Assembly: GCA_949126835.1 (NCBI GenBank) | Contig: OX421506.1 | Span: 13,702,784-13,766,783, forward strand | Direction: 5' to 3' | Source: Anisus vortex | Taxonomy: Eukaryota; Mollusca; Gastropoda; Planorbidae | DNA length: 64,000 nt | The notes under the pieces: generated by a model | The model's database searches: none | Told to the model about the DNA's origin: nothing | Seen by the model: the letters and a program-made list of their open reading frames with translations, nothing else | Part shown: in pieces, positions 12,097 through 24,323 of the stretch | Position numbering within the stretch: position 1 is the first letter of the stretch | Layout: each line of letters opens with the position of its first letter | Translations under genes and position numbers: made by a program

Positions 12097-12251
12097 GTAA
12101 CCTTACCATTGAGTTAAATATTGCTGGAACGCATGTTTAATTCATTATTCACGGAACAGAGATTACAAAATAGTATTATAATATTATTATTATTATTCGG
12201 TCGTGAACTTAATGCGCGCTCTAGCAATATTTAGCTCAATGGTAACGTTAC
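12097..12251. mobile_element. Foldback element, 36-bp inverted arms
   Basis: 12097-12132 and 12216-12251 are inverse complements at 31 of 36 positions (both contain CCATTGAG/CTCAATGG and a TAAATATTGCT core), separated by about 83 bp that include an ATT microsatellite. The pair would fold into a long hairpin. No coding capacity and no clear target duplication. Confidence 0.7.
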
Positions 12252-12259
12252 AATGTAAT

Positions 12260-13500
12260 GTGTACTGAAACTTACTCAATAAAGTTTCAAATTGAATTTG
12301 AAAAGAGGATTATTTTATGTAGCTTAACTTTACTTTTATTTGTACAACACTTAAAATTGTCGTAACCCTAGAAACCGGCTACGGGCTGGTAACCGGATTT
12401 GATGAACATTTTATGTGTCCTCTTTTTTCATCTGAGCACTTATGGTAATGGTAACCCTATATGGGGGGGGGGGGGGGGTTAAAGATGATATAATGTGGAA
12501 GATATGCGATAAATAAACTGATATAAGCAGACTACGGGGAGTTTCAGAGCAAGGGTTCTAACATGATGGCACTTTGAAAGTTGGAAGGTTGGGATGAGGA
12601 AGGGGGTAGATGTAATTACCGGGTGGAGGGGGGAGGTGTTACGATGACATTTAAACTTGAGATATATTGGGGACACTTTGGTTGGAGGGTGGGGGTTAGA
12701 TGATTGAAAAAAAGGCTGATACATGTAACACTTTGGGGCGCTGAGGACTAGGAAAGGGGTGAGGGGGTGCGTACACGAGTGAAGGAGGTTATCTGAGGAC
12801 TTGTGTGTGTGTGTGGGGGGGGGGTTCTTTGGATGCTGGGAAGGGGGGTTGAGGAGGGGAAACTGCACTAGCCGTTTGGGCCGCGAAGATCTCAAAGGTA
12901 AACATTTCTTTAATTTTAACACAAAGTTACATTTTGAAATTGTTGTCATTCCTATCTGTCTATCTTTATGGTTATGTTCAAATAATACGCTATGAATGAT
13001 AAACTAAATATGAAAACAAAACAAAAATGATATTATAAATTTACAATATTGTCGCGCCCAGGTATTTTCATCATTCATTCTAGGCACACCATAGCTAATA
13101 GAATTAGTAATTACGATTAATTAAGACATTCATGTTTATTACACTAAAATGTCAGCATTTATTTTATTTATTTTAAAATTTATTTTTCTGTTTTTCACGG
13201 AGAGTTAAAACAGAACAGTTAATCGAAAAACAAAATATGTAAAGGATACCCTGCACACCAGCAATAATAATTATAATGTATGCCCGATATATTTTTTTTT
13301 CACAAATCAAAACCGGCATCGTTACACGGCTAAAAGAAAATGTCTACGTTCGGGTATAAAATAGGGGTTCACTTTGGTGTTAAAAACAACGCAAAAGTAA
13401 AGTCGGTATACGGTGACACATAAAGTCTTTACCTAAAATAATGCTTCTTTTTTTGCTCATTTTATGTATATTTAGCATGTTATTAGACTTTATGGCTCAC
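12260..13500. other. Non-coding DNA with G-rich low complexity
   Basis: Contains a poly-G run at about 12463-12478, a G/GT-rich stretch 12600-12860 with a second G run near 12813-12823, then AT-rich sequence. Open frames on both strands (12949-12479 minus, 12801-12995 plus) overlap one another and arise from the skewed composition. Confidence 0.6.
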
Positions 13501-13727
13501 TATTGCTACCCTTATAGCGTTTCACCAGTTAGACCTGAAGCTGCGCAGATAGGAGACTTAAAGCTGTTCACTAGTTGGCCAAAGCTGTTCACTAGTCTAG
13601 TTAAACTTAGGCTGTTCACTATTGCCCTAAATCTATTCATATCTATACCCAAGCTATTATTGTAGCTATATCTACACTATCAGCACAGCTTTAGGTCTAA
13701 CTGGTGGAAAGATAGATAGTAGCAAAT
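13501..13727. mobile_element. Foldback/MITE, about 227 bp
   Basis: The left arm, TTTCACCAGTTAGACCTGAA at about 13519, is the inverse complement of CTTTAGGTCTAACTGGTGGAAA at about 13690-13711 with few mismatches. The match continues outward through ATTGCTAC (13502) and GTAGCAA (13719). The interior has three direct copies of GCTGTTCACTA. No coding capacity. Confidence 0.75.
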
Positions 13728-13729
13728 TA

Positions 13730-14170
13730 GTAGCTACCACATATTATAGCCATTATATCACTGTTCACAAATGGATCATAATTTACGTAGTTCTATATTA
13801 AATATTTATTTATGAATAAATCTGGCTTTCGTGAAATAGAAATACAAGCAAAGCACTGATTTTGTGTGCTTCTTAGAGGCGGGGACTTCGAAAATATTTA
13901 GGTATTGACTGCGGTGACTGATGCATTATAAAAGTATTATAATTACAGAAGAGAGGCCGGAAATACAACAGTTTTTTTTTTCATTCATAGAAATAAAATG
14001 TGTAGTCTTCTTTTTTAAAACAAGTTTATTTATTTATTTTAATATTTAAATAAAACAATAAGATTATTGACATTGGCAGGCATAGGTTGTTAGTTCTCGT
14101 TTCCAGTACAAACTTAAGTTGAAAGAAGTACAAAAAAGTGGTGTTTGCGGTTAAAAAGCAATGACTTAAT
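13730..14170. other. Non-coding spacer
   Basis: AT-rich, poly-T run near 13973. No feature recognised. Confidence 0.6.
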
Positions 14171-16518
14171 CAGGGCTGCCTACTGTTACGGTTTCGGCCG
14201 TAACATTACGATTTTGGTACCCAAAATACGGTGTTACGGTAAGGTTAAAATCTGTTACGCTTTTTATGGTTCAGTGGAAAAAATATTTTCGCTACAAAAA
14301 ATTATCCGAAAATGTCCGAAAAATAAGTTTAATTGTTGTTACTGTCCGATACGGTAACTAGTCTAGTTTTCCGGACTGTTTCGTTCGTCTTTAATCGGTA
14401 AAATAGGTTTACGTTTTCTTAACGGCGCTTTAAAAAATCCCACCGAAAAAGTCCGAAAAATACGGTAAACGGCCTTTACGGTCCGATGCGGTAGTTGGTA
14501 TTAGTAATATTATTACCGTATATTTCCTACTTTCTTTTATTGTCGGAATCTATTTCCGTTTTCTGTATAAGTGGCACAGCGCGCGATGTTTGACATGTCA
14601 CATCTTTAACATGAGTTTCTAAATTAATTTTTTTAATCAGCCTGCTAAAAATAAAAACACTAGAGTCTAGTAATTGCACAAGATCCCTCTGTTCCAATTA
14701 TCACCGACGTTGTAGCTCTACCAGTTTTACTGGGCCTAAGCCTGTGTAAGTGTAGCCTACACTGTACTATGTAGGCCTGCGGCCTACGTGAGTTGCAGTG
14801 AGTAAAATGCGTTGATTAAATAAAAAAACTAAAGCTCGTCATCCAGCACACACACACACACACAAAACTTTAACAAGAAAGATTTCAAAAATATCACCAG
14901 GAATTAGGGATAATTAAGCGAAAATCGGGAATCCGATCTTAATAAACGTTGGCCCTTAGACTTAGACTATTAGAGAAGCAACAACCTGGGTTTTCTCATT
15001 GACGCTGAACGTTCCGACAGACCTATTCAACTTTTTCCAAGAATGAAGGCCTATCATCTATTTTTATCGACCAATCAAATATTTCTTTCTGTAGCGCCTG
15101 TGTTTTTGTGCCTCGCTAAGCGGCATAGGTGCAGTTTTGTGGTCGGTCACTTTGCTAAAGAACAATGACATTATTTTTGACATATAGAGGCCTACATAAC
15201 CTACAATAGGCTTAGATTGATCTATACACTTATACACAGAACAAAAACACATAGTCTATCGTTCTATAGCTTGTGCCTACGTGTTGAAGATATAGACTAA
15301 GAAGGGCGCATTTTGTGGTTTTCTCTGCAGTGGCAGCGAATGATAAATAGGTCAATGGTCTTTAAGGCCTACTATTAGATCGAATTAGGTTTAGAGTTAG
15401 GAATTATTTTTTAAAAGTATAGGGTTAGTATAGATCTAGACTTGTCCTAACCAGCCGGCCTGTCACTTTGCTCAGGAAGGGTGATGAGACGAAAGTTAAT
15501 TTATGATATGATTTTAGGAACCGAAAATAAACCGATTATTAACATCCCTACCAGGAATGAGGAATATACATCAGCTTAGCCAGAGAAGGTGATATTTTTG
15601 TGAGGCGTGTGTTATGTGGAATTAAATATTTCCTATGCAGGCCGAGAGTATTGTAGATGACGAGTGTCAATATAAAGACATTCTCCTATTTTCCCCTTGT
15701 CACCACGAATACAGATACTGCTGTTATGAAGGCTGAGGCTATGTTAGGGTATCAGCTTATTACAATTGATTACTTCTTTGTGCAGCACATAGTTTACTTC
15801 TGACTTTATAGAAATGTTTCCAGAGTCAACCATAACTACATTTCACTGTAGCAAATCAAACTATCTGTTTTTAAAGTGTAGGCCTAAAATAGTCCCGCTA
15901 CCAAAGGATGAAACAGTTACATTTACAATTTCTACAGATGGTTGCAATGATATTGGATCATTTCAACAATTTCCCGTAGCTACTAAAACTAAAACTGTAG
16001 TCCAATAACAAGAGATGTGTCAATCTGTTATAGCAAAATTTGTTAGTTATAAATCTTGAGACATTTCTATAACTTCAAAATTAGCTATTGTTATCACATG
16101 AAGAGAACTGGTGATGAAGGATAAAGGACTAGTTCTTATTAAATATCTGTCCATGGTCATGCTTATATTAGCCACCATTCCATTCAGCTCAGAAAACTGT
16201 GAAAGACAAAGACTGACTAAAGAGCTTCTTAAAGAAACATTGGAAGCTTGTATGGCTCTCTTGTCTAATAGAGACAAAGTTTTCATAAAAGGTTATTAAA
16301 CAATGATGTCCTGCAACAGTCTGTCTTTTTAAAGTGACACTCACTTTGCTGTATATAGTACACACAATATATATATATATATATATGCGAGAGTTTGATA
16401 AATATCATTAGAAAACGCTTATTCAGTGTTTTATTAAAGTGTTACTGACAAGAGGGTCTTGTTACTGACAATTCAGGCTTTTGTTACTGAGAAAATTTTT
16501 TCGGGGTAGGCAGCCCTG
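14171..16518. mobile_element. Degraded hAT-like transposon, about 2.35 kb
   Basis: The left end CAGGGCTGCCTACTG (14171) and the right end CGGGGTAGGCAGCCCTG (to 16518) are inverted copies of CAGGGCTGCCTAC. Subterminal DNA at 14180-14510 is full of short ACGG/CCGA motifs such as TTACGGT and GTCCG, as in hAT subterminal regions. The interior has a transposase-like fragment (15814-16008). No matching 8-bp target duplication is seen (gacttaat against ctatccac), so the right flank may have been rearranged. It is adjoined directly by another repeat at 16521. Confidence 0.65.
15814..16008 (+). pseudogene. hAT-like transposase fragment
   Basis: A 64-codon open frame includes VTFTISTDGCNDIGSFQQFP. The block T-I-S/A-T-D-G-x-N-D ... 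K-x-F/Y-P is the region around the first catalytic aspartate in one group of hAT-type transposases, to my knowledge. A further open frame at 16111-16299 may be more of the same protein. Both are short and separated by stops, so the transposase is dead. Placement between matching terminal inverted repeats supports the reading. Confidence 0.5.
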
Positions 16519-16520
16519 CT

Positions 16521-16970
16521 ATCCACATTAATTACGTCAACAATTTTTAGGCGATTTTTACCTCCCTCCTCTCCCTTGTCAACAACTGTCAAACTTTCAG
16601 AGACCCCCCTATATAATTTTGTCAACAATTTGTTACACCCCCCCCCCTAACAAGTAACACAATTTTTGACGCTGGCTTTTATGTTTAAAATCGATTTGAA
16701 ACGGAAAGGTCTATACTATAATTAATTGTAATACATTTTAAAACTTGTTTTAAAGATTTCAAATTCGATATAACTCTTATAGGCATAGCCACGAAGGGGG
16801 TGTAACATGGTTCCTAACCCCCAACGCCCCACCCAATTTTTTTTCCAATCCGGGGATTGTAACAATATTTCTTTTCTTTTTGTTTACTATTGTTCTTTTG
16901 ATAGAAATATTTAATCCTTTCTAATTTTACGTTTCACTAATGAGGCTTTTGGTACAATGTTAATTGTTAA
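16521..16970 (+). mobile_element. Left part of a TIR transposon family (CATTAATTACGTCAAC ends)
   Basis: Begins TCCACATTAATTACGTCAAC and includes a block (about 16800-16960) also found at 24560-24740, with TTTTTTTTCCAATCC, TTTACTATTGTTCTTTT and TTTTACGTTTCA in the same order. The matching right part is at 21590-21886. The family's most compact copy is at 24516-25658. No coding region identified. Confidence 0.65.
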
Positions 16971-16989
16971 ATACTTTGGGGGGAAATTG

Positions 16990-17180
16990 TGGAGCAGGTG
17001 TAAATTATCCTTCTATTTTAATCATATGTTTACTAATCATTCTTGCATTATTGCCCCCCCCCCCCCACACACACACACATACACACATTATACACACGGT
17101 AGTTGCCTTCCCTGTCCCCTACTTCTTCTACCTTGCACTATTTGCCACCCACACCTTGCAATCCTGGCTACGCCACTGAT
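16990..17180. repeat. Repeat arm, inverted relative to 19325-19440
   Basis: The stretch with poly-C, a CA microsatellite (17060-17098), GCACTATTTGCCACCC and CTGGCTACGCCACTGAT is matched in inverse orientation near 19325-19440, where GTAGCGTAGTGGGGGTGGC and GGCAAATAGTG occur. AGTGGCGTAGCCAGG is a common DNA-transposon terminus. The pair probably marks two copies of one MITE family. Confidence 0.5.
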
Positions 17181-18810
17181 ACTAATACATTTTTATCTCA
17201 TTCAATTTTTCTAGAAAATTAGCAATTAAAACTTAAAAATTACTAAATTACTATATGTAGCCTAATCGACCTAATTTTAACATTTCACCTATTATAACAT
17301 AGTCAGCAAAAATATATTAGTCTATATATAAGAATTAGGGCTGTTAAGAGGAAAGGTAGGCTAAGTATTTCGTAATTCATGTAGTGGGCCACGAATTATT
17401 TTTCTGAAGGAAACATTTTAAAATAACCTTGTTGTAGGTACTCAAAACTGGCTTCCGTTTTTTGCGCGATTTTAAGTTTTCGACACCTCTTGTACTAAAT
17501 CGTCTAGGCAAAAAGTGCCATTCATGATAGAAAGATAATTTTTTCACTCGATTGTACAGGAATAAATGGCCTTTATCACCATATGTATTTAAAATTGATT
17601 GTTTATGTTAAACAATTTTAATATTTAAATTATCTAAGAAAAATAGTTTATTTTTTAATAAAAAATCATTTTAAAGATTTTTTATAAACATTGTCAAAAA
17701 GCTGGTCCATTTTCCTGTAAAAATATGAAAGAATTATTAGTCTATATATTATGGCACATTTTGCCCAACGCGCAAGATAAACCCTTTGAAATAGTATTTT
17801 ACTGCCGTAAAAACATGTCTGCCGCGATCTCCGCTATTTGAAGGGTCGTTACCAATAAAGGCGCCGTATCGGATTTTATCACTTTAGTAGTTAAGTAAAA
17901 CTATTCAATATCATAGATTAATAATATAAAATTATTTTTATGTTAAAAAATGTATGTATATATTATTATATTTATTTAATTTTAATAAAATTGTTTTAGA
18001 TTTACCACTTAAAATCACTTGTTCTCGAGTCTCCAAACCCCTATTAAGTTTAAGGATAAGCCTAATTTTTTTCTTGTCATAAAAAAAACTAAAATTACAT
18101 TTATTTTAAAGTAGATATGCTAAAGATATTGAATTGATACTTTTTATTTCCAGGAAATAATATTATAATATGTAATTTACATGCAAAAGGTATCTTCAAT
18201 CTGTTGTCAATGTAAACAATAGTAAATTTGACCTTTGGTGGATTAGCGAAGCTATGGAAAATATTATTAATTCAACGAATTAAGTATATAATTAAGTAGT
18301 TTTACACACTTATAATAACATTTAAATAGAACCAGACAGTATTTTATTTAGTTTTTGTGGAAGCGAAGCTATTTTCAGCACATAAATGTAAAAAAATATT
18401 GTCTAGTCTACACTCATAGGGCCTACAAAATGCAGTACCTATGAGGCCTACTCCGACAAGTCTAATGTGGGTAATAAAAGACATATTTTACTCTTTAAAA
18501 TAATACAATACTATTATTATATCTGCACTTCAAGAATATTTCTTCCATGGCATATGTTTAATAATTCATCGGTAGGGCTAAGTCATTTTTTAAACATTTA
18601 TTGAATAATGGTTTGTCATGCGTAGGCCCTAATAATAATAATTATTATAAGATTATCATATCTAGCATGAAATTAAAAGTTTATTGTATACCCTCGATTT
18701 GTTATACGTTTATTGACGGTTATTATATATATTTATTATGTTTGTGAAATTCTATGTATTGCCTAGGAAAAAGTCTAATAACAATCAGTCATAATCAAAT
18801 AGCCTACATA
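17181..18810. other. AT-rich non-coding DNA
   Basis: Long A/T tracts, no coding feature, no recognised element. Confidence 0.65.
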
Positions 18811-18990
18811 GGGGGTCGTATATTAATTATGTCAACAAAATACAGAAAACTGGGTTATTGAAAAAATTTACAGTTGTTGAAATGTGGGAGGGAAGGGGGT
18901 CAATAAAGTGACTTTATATAGGCTAATACATTTTATTTATAAATTTTCATGCGTTTATACTAATTCATTCATCAACAGCCTGCCAATAAA
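18811..18990 (-). mobile_element. TIR-family fragment, inverted
   Basis: GGGTCGTATATTAATTATG followed by TCAACAAAATA, a G-rich stretch and CAATAAAGTGAC follows the order seen when the right end of the 24516-25658 element is read in inverse complement. Truncated copy; the later part resembles the fragment at 49664-49890 (both run on to TTCATCAACAG / TTCGTCAACAG). Confidence 0.5.
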
Positions 18991-20770
18991 ATCGTAGATT
19001 TTACTGCATTGCCAACTTCGTGACCTATATGCATATAGGCCTACCCTCTGTATTCTGATCTGGACCAAATAAAAACAAAATAGGAGGGTTTGGGAGGGGA
19101 ACATAGGGTAGAATCGTACCACTTAATATGTGTGTGTAAGGGGGGGGGGGGGTAAGGGCTAAACGTGCACGGCAAGAGGTCGAAAAGACGGTTTGTTCTG
19201 ATATTAAAACAAATATATTTTTGCGAACTACTAATAGATGAAAGTTAAACTTAGGTCGATATAAAAGATATGTTTCATAATTGTTAATGTATAATTAAAA
19301 TAAAAGTGTATGAGCTAAAAATGTATTATTACTAGTAGCGTAGTGGGGGTGGCAAATAGTGAAAAGTAGGAAAGATTGGTGGACAGCGAACACAACTAGT
19401 ATAAAGTGCGGGGTGGGTGAAGTGCAATAATGAACGAACGGGGCTAAGTCTCAAATCATGCACAATATCCCCATAAACTACTGAACAATTAATCTGTTAT
19501 CGAAATATCAATAGTGAAACTAAACAATGTGATTCTTTAAATATTTATCTATACAAAAAACTACAGCTTAGAATATAATGCTTGTGATAGGCGTTCTTGG
19601 TTAGTGTTAAGGACCATTAGATATAGGTATTTATACTTTATACCAATGTAAAAAAATAGAGAAACCAAATCAAATCAAATGTACAAGTAATATAATGAAC
19701 AGTTTTAAGTTTATATTGTAATAATATATTTTGTTTTTAGTTTTGGGATATAACTGATTATTCTTATTATTGTTACTACTATCAATAGGATAAATGGTCT
19801 TAACCTAAACAACTAAACAATAGTCAATGGTTGTTATTTTAAACCTTTAATTAACATTTGAAAACTTTCTCTTTAAAATAAAACACGTATAACTGTTACC
19901 ATAAAATGTGTATTATTAAATAATGTACTAACTTGCCTTATTTAATGTTTAATACTCGAGTCTTACACTATATAAAACCTGCTTTTGTTTGTTTTACTTT
20001 CAAGTACATGATTGACAATCTTTGTCCGTATAACTACTTATACAGTACATTTTAGAACATTTTTTACTATAAAAGTTGTGTACTTTAAATGAACTTCAAA
20101 TTGATGTAATATTTGTACATTTACAAAGATTCGTTAAATTTTCGCGAATATTTATAAATGGCTAAAAAACGAAAATTTTTGCTAGAACACTTTGTTTCAA
20201 TAAAAATAATTAAATTTTGATAATTTGAAACAGTGCCAATTTAGTAGGTCACTATAGAGCATTGAATTACCTTCAATTTGATATATAACATAAGCTTCTA
20301 CTAAAATTAGGTAATTTTAGTGATTTTTAAAAATAGGTCAGATTTGCGTTTTTTGTCTCCCTTGAAAAAAACTGTAAAAAGTATGAAAAATGATTTTTAC
20401 ATCGATATTTGTATATTTTTCAAATGCCCCACATTCACGAAAAAAATTGACTCTCTTCTCTACAAACTTTTGTGTTTGTAAACAAAGTAACTTAGCCATA
20501 GTCAATATACTTTTTGAGATAATGACTTCTAAAAATAGGACTTTGTGAGGTGGCTAAAGGTAACCCACTTGTAAAATTTCAAAATTTCATAACTTTCTTA
20601 AAAATTAACACACAGTCATAAAATTGGTATCAAAGTTCTTAGAATCATTTTGTCTTTCTATTAAACATAAAAAATTCTCAATATCTTGAAAAATTAAAAT
20701 CAGTTTTGAGTACCTACTTGTTGGATTCACACAATACACTTCATTCAATGCATTGCACACATTATAGTCT
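18991..20770. other. AT-rich non-coding DNA
   Basis: Poly-G run at about 19141-19152, the inverted repeat arm at 19325-19440, then about 1.3 kb of AT-rich DNA with no gene. The minus-strand 79-codon frame at 20844-20605 has no recognisable domain. Confidence 0.6.
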
Positions 20771-20779
20771 CGGATAGAA

Positions 20780-21390
20780 CGCCAGTCGAATTGTAAACAC
20801 CGTTGGTTCCCTGAGTCTGACCAGTAGGCTAATGCATGGGACAAGCGGTCGCCGAGATGCTTCCACTCCCATCTCTGTGGGTGATGGCGTCGTATCCCGA
20901 GTTGCAGGTCTGGAGGTTAATCGGCTTGTTCTGTTCTTTCAATTGAGGGGCGTGTGGCGTATTTCTGGCGCCTCCGGGGGTGGGGGCTGGTGCAATGTAC
21001 GGAAAGGTATACTAAACGTCCTTTAAAACGGCTGCTTTCAAATAAATGTGATGTGTTCTCTTTAGATGGGGATATCCCCGTGTTAGACAAAATCGCACGG
21101 CCTGGATGGCTCGAGTGGTGAGCTAATGGACGTTCGTAAAAGGGAAATCCTAACGGAGCGTGCCGACCCAACATGCGGCCGCCCTATAGGCGGCCAGCGT
21201 AAGGCTAGCCTCGGACAGAGTCTGCCTACTCAAACCTTTCCATGTTGGAGTGCATGGCCTGCTAATGCTGATCCAAACATGGTTTCAAGAGTTGGAAAAG
21301 ACTCAACCATGGGCGTTGAATTAAAGCAGTCGACTTTCGGACGGTGTTCATAGCACGGTCCTTGAGTCCTTTCAAGAACAGATCGGCGCC
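20780..21390. other. GC-rich island of unknown origin
   Basis: This stretch is much richer in G+C than either flank and carries CG dinucleotides, with overlapping 64-85-codon open frames on both strands, none with a domain I know. TGGCTCGAGTGG near 21107 resembles a Pol III box A, but no box B follows. It may be an older repeat (SINE or transposon interior) or a CpG-rich regulatory stretch. Confidence 0.35.
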
Positions 21391-21589
21391 TAATTAAGAT
21401 GTAGGCCTACTGAGCGGCAAAAAACTGGGTTTCAGTTTCTGAACGTTCTCTGCAGAATGTTTGTTGGTGTGTTTGTGTTCTTTTGTTATTCCAGTCACCA
21501 TGTCTCGCTAGACAGCGAAGGTGAAGCTTTTTACAATTGGTCGGTCACTTTGCCTTGCTAACAATTGAATCGCATTAGTTTTCACTTTC

Positions 21590-21886
21590 CACTCATACAT
21601 AGATCTACAAACTAACAAGATGAACACAAAAAGGACATGTCAAATGTAGTTTCCGTAATTAATATATTTGTATGAACGTAAAACCATGTTTTTACAAGTC
21701 TGCCAAGTAAGTGGCACATGACAAATTTAGAATTTTGAAATAAATTTGTATTATTATTTATTTCATAAAGTAACATTGTTGACGTCAACTTTTCTTGACC
21801 TCACCCCCATCCCCATGTCAACAATTGTCAAACTTTTTCAGACTCCCTCCCCCTATTTTGTTGACGTAATTAATGGACGTCCCCTT
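21590..21886 (+). mobile_element. Right part of the TIR transposon family
   Basis: Matches 25365-25658 over its whole length: AGATCTACAAACTAACAAG, GTAAAACCATGTTTTTACAA, AGTAACATTGTTGA, TCAACAATTGTCAAAC in the first copy, and the end GTTGACGTAATTAATGGACG. With the left part at 16521 it could delimit a 5.4-kb copy containing later insertions. Confidence 0.65.
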
Positions 21887-21889
21887 ACC

Positions 21890-22922
21890 TAATCCCTGGG
21901 GTCCCCATTGGAGACTAGAAACCGTTAAAGGGGGATACATCCACTAAATCTATATGTAAAGTTTTAAAAGTTAAAATAGATTTAAATATAGTTGAATTGA
22001 TATAATGTTTAGATAATACAAATGTTAATAAGGTATAGCGATGGGCTACTAGTGAAAACGATTTTATGGAACTAATATTAATATGAATGTGTTTTCTACG
22101 ATTGAAAGCGTGTAGTAGACCAAAGCATATTTTGTGAATATTCATATCACCTATGTTGGTTAGTTGGTCCACATTTTTTGTATGTGCAAGCAATACAGTG
22201 TTCGACACGAATGGGTGCAGGGCTTTACATTTTAAATACATTTGTATGTAAATGGAAAAAAGAGGATTGGCTATCTCTATAATTTTTGTTAATACATTCG
22301 CGATTCTCGTGAATATAAAGGAAACTTTGTCCGATGTTTAAAAAAAAAGGATCGTTGTCGTTATGCGTCACGTGTCACATGTGCAATTTTATATGAACGA
22401 GATAAAACGTGTCTGCTTACTGCGTGTCAGAACTAGGCATAGCAATATTATGTTGCTTTCGTAATTTGACCTTATTACGTCGCATAAGTTTGTAATGTGA
22501 CTTTAGCGCCGCAGTTTACTTCGCTATTGACGGGCATAACCACTAGTTTAATAAGAAGAACGAAGACTAAAAAAAAACAGCTTGTTTTACGGGAAAGGGG
22601 AAGAAAACAAATTTTCTTAGATTTTCTAACTAAAAAGAAAAGAAAAAAATAAGAACATAAGAGGCAAAAGATAAATTTTAATTTGAACCCACTTACTCAA
22701 TAGTAGGCCTACGTAAGATGTGAGATGGATTTTCTATACAAATGTAGATTGTCTTTGTATTGTGTGTTGTTTTTTCAAATAAACATATGGGATATTGTTA
22801 TAACGGTATCGGCGATAATATGTGGATTACCGGTGAAAGTAAGTATATTATATATATATATTTTTTAAGTTGTTTTCTTTCTTTAGTGCTCCTAATTAAT
22901 GTTACAAGTCTCATCGCACATT
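21890..22922. other. Non-coding spacer
   Basis: No gene. TGACGGGCATAACCACTAGT at 22528-22547 is identical to the core of the 53-bp satellite at 57371-57829. (TA)n near 22845-22860. Confidence 0.6.
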
Positions 22923-23676
22923 GGTGTTAACCACTGATGTATAAAAAGACTGGATTGCGCCTTCTTAATAAATTGGTTTGATAAATGTGAAGAAATGCAC
23001 TGATCTATAGAAGAAAGGAAAAACTCAAAATTTCCACTGCACTTACAGATATAAACACAATTGTGTCTAAAACTTACTGCGCCACTGATCTATAAATAGA
23101 TCGGAACGGAATCTATGTTGCAGCCATTTTACACAATATGCATATAAATTGTTGCTTTCAAACTTCCCACTTCTAATTAATAATATAAAACTAACAATAA
23201 TACAATCAAAAGAAAACAAATACCAAAAGATAAAAAAGTTAATAATTAAAATAGTATACAGCAATATTTCGCAGTACGGAAAAACCCGGTCCCGAAACAC
23301 ACAAAATGTGAACGCATTTCAAATGAACATCATTTGGAAACTGCGCACATTGTATAACCTTAACATACGGTACGGTGATTAGTAATAGTAATAGGTATAA
23401 GTTTAGTTTAACAAATAAAGTAACGAATTAAGCAATATTGTTTAAAATTAAAACAACTTTATTTTGGAGGACGTTTCCAATTTATACATTTAACTTTTAA
23501 CCCGATTAGTTAAACGGCCTTAGGAGACTGTAGAGCAGAAACAAACATCTAAATAAATAAACAAACTCACGGTAATTGTATATATTGATCAGTGCAGTAG
23601 AAACAAAATGTCGGAAATTTCCTCAAAAATGTTACTTCCACGCCTTATCCAGTCCCCCTCCCCAAGTGGTGTTAAC
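22923..23676 (+). mobile_element. MITE with 9-bp target duplication (copy 1)
   Basis: Element 22932-23667 starts CACTGATGTATAAAAAGACT and ends in CGCCTTATCCAGTC plus a divergent C-rich tip. It is flanked by perfect 9-bp direct repeats GGTGTTAAC at 22923-22931 and 23668-23676. The body matches the inverse complement of 45280-46113 nearly throughout, for example the blocks GTTTCCAATTTATACATTTA and AACCCGATTAGTTAAACGGC. Several internal CACTGATCTATA-like motifs repeat the terminal sequence. No transposase. A 9-bp duplication fits Mutator-like (MULE) elements among other superfamilies. Confidence 0.85.
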
Positions 23677-23790
23677 TCATGGGTCTAGTGCTTGCGCGGT
23701 GGCGGGGCGCTATTCAATTCCCGTGTTCAAAACCGAATTTAAGAAAAAGAAACTTTTTTTTCTCTCAATTGCGTCTCACCTGACTCTATT

Positions 23791-24066
23791 GGCACGGTAG
23801 CCGAGCGACAGTGCGTTCGACTGGCGATCCGAAGATCCGGGGTTCGAATCCTGGTGGAGCCGGGATTTTTTCCCAGGACTTGAGGGTCTCCTTGAGTCTA
23901 CCCAGCTCTGATGGGTACCTGACATTAGTTGGGGTAAAGTAAAGGCGGCTGGGCATTGTGCTGGCCACACATCCCCTTGTATGCCGTGGCTACAGAATGG
24001 TGAACGCTGCTTCACCAGCCCTATGATCAGTTTGGTCCGAAGGGTACTTTACTGACTATGTGTTTA
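23791..24066 (+). mobile_element. tRNA-derived SINE, best copy
   Basis: The tRNA-like head has a box A (TAGCCGAGCGAC, 23798) and a perfect box B (GGTTCGAATCC, 23841). A conserved body follows: GAGTCTACCCAGCTCTGATG, then TTAGTTGGGGTAAAGTAAAG, then GCTGGCCACAC and GGGTACTTTACTGAC. The same body occurs at 55354-55600 and in fragments near 6340, 29070, 31590 and 50204. It would be transcribed by RNA polymerase III and mobilised by a LINE. Open frames across it are not genes. Confidence 0.9.
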
Positions 24067-24323
24067 AGCCTCGTTAGTGATTTACTTAGATCTGTTTAAA
24101 GGCCTGTCTTAACCGGGCCGAACCCTAGGTTCGCAAACCAGATCGTCGATCCTACCCGAACCGTTCTCCGTATTAACCTGCCGATCTTGGGTTGGCGATC
24201 GTGTTGAGCAAACATAGGCCGAACATGGCACTCTTTTGAGCAGAAAGGCGCAGAAAAGTGCAGAAAGGTGCAGAAAGACGAGAATGCATAGTTGCGGTAA
24301 TCAACATGGCGGAACTGTACTTA

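Noticed and set aside
12479..12949. 156-codon minus-strand frame rich in Pro, Ser and His
   Set aside because: Antisense of a G-rich low-complexity tract; composition explains it.
23776..24015. Two overlapping minus-strand frames and a plus frame around 23.8-24.0 kb
   Set aside because: They cross a tRNA-derived SINE with clear Pol III boxes.
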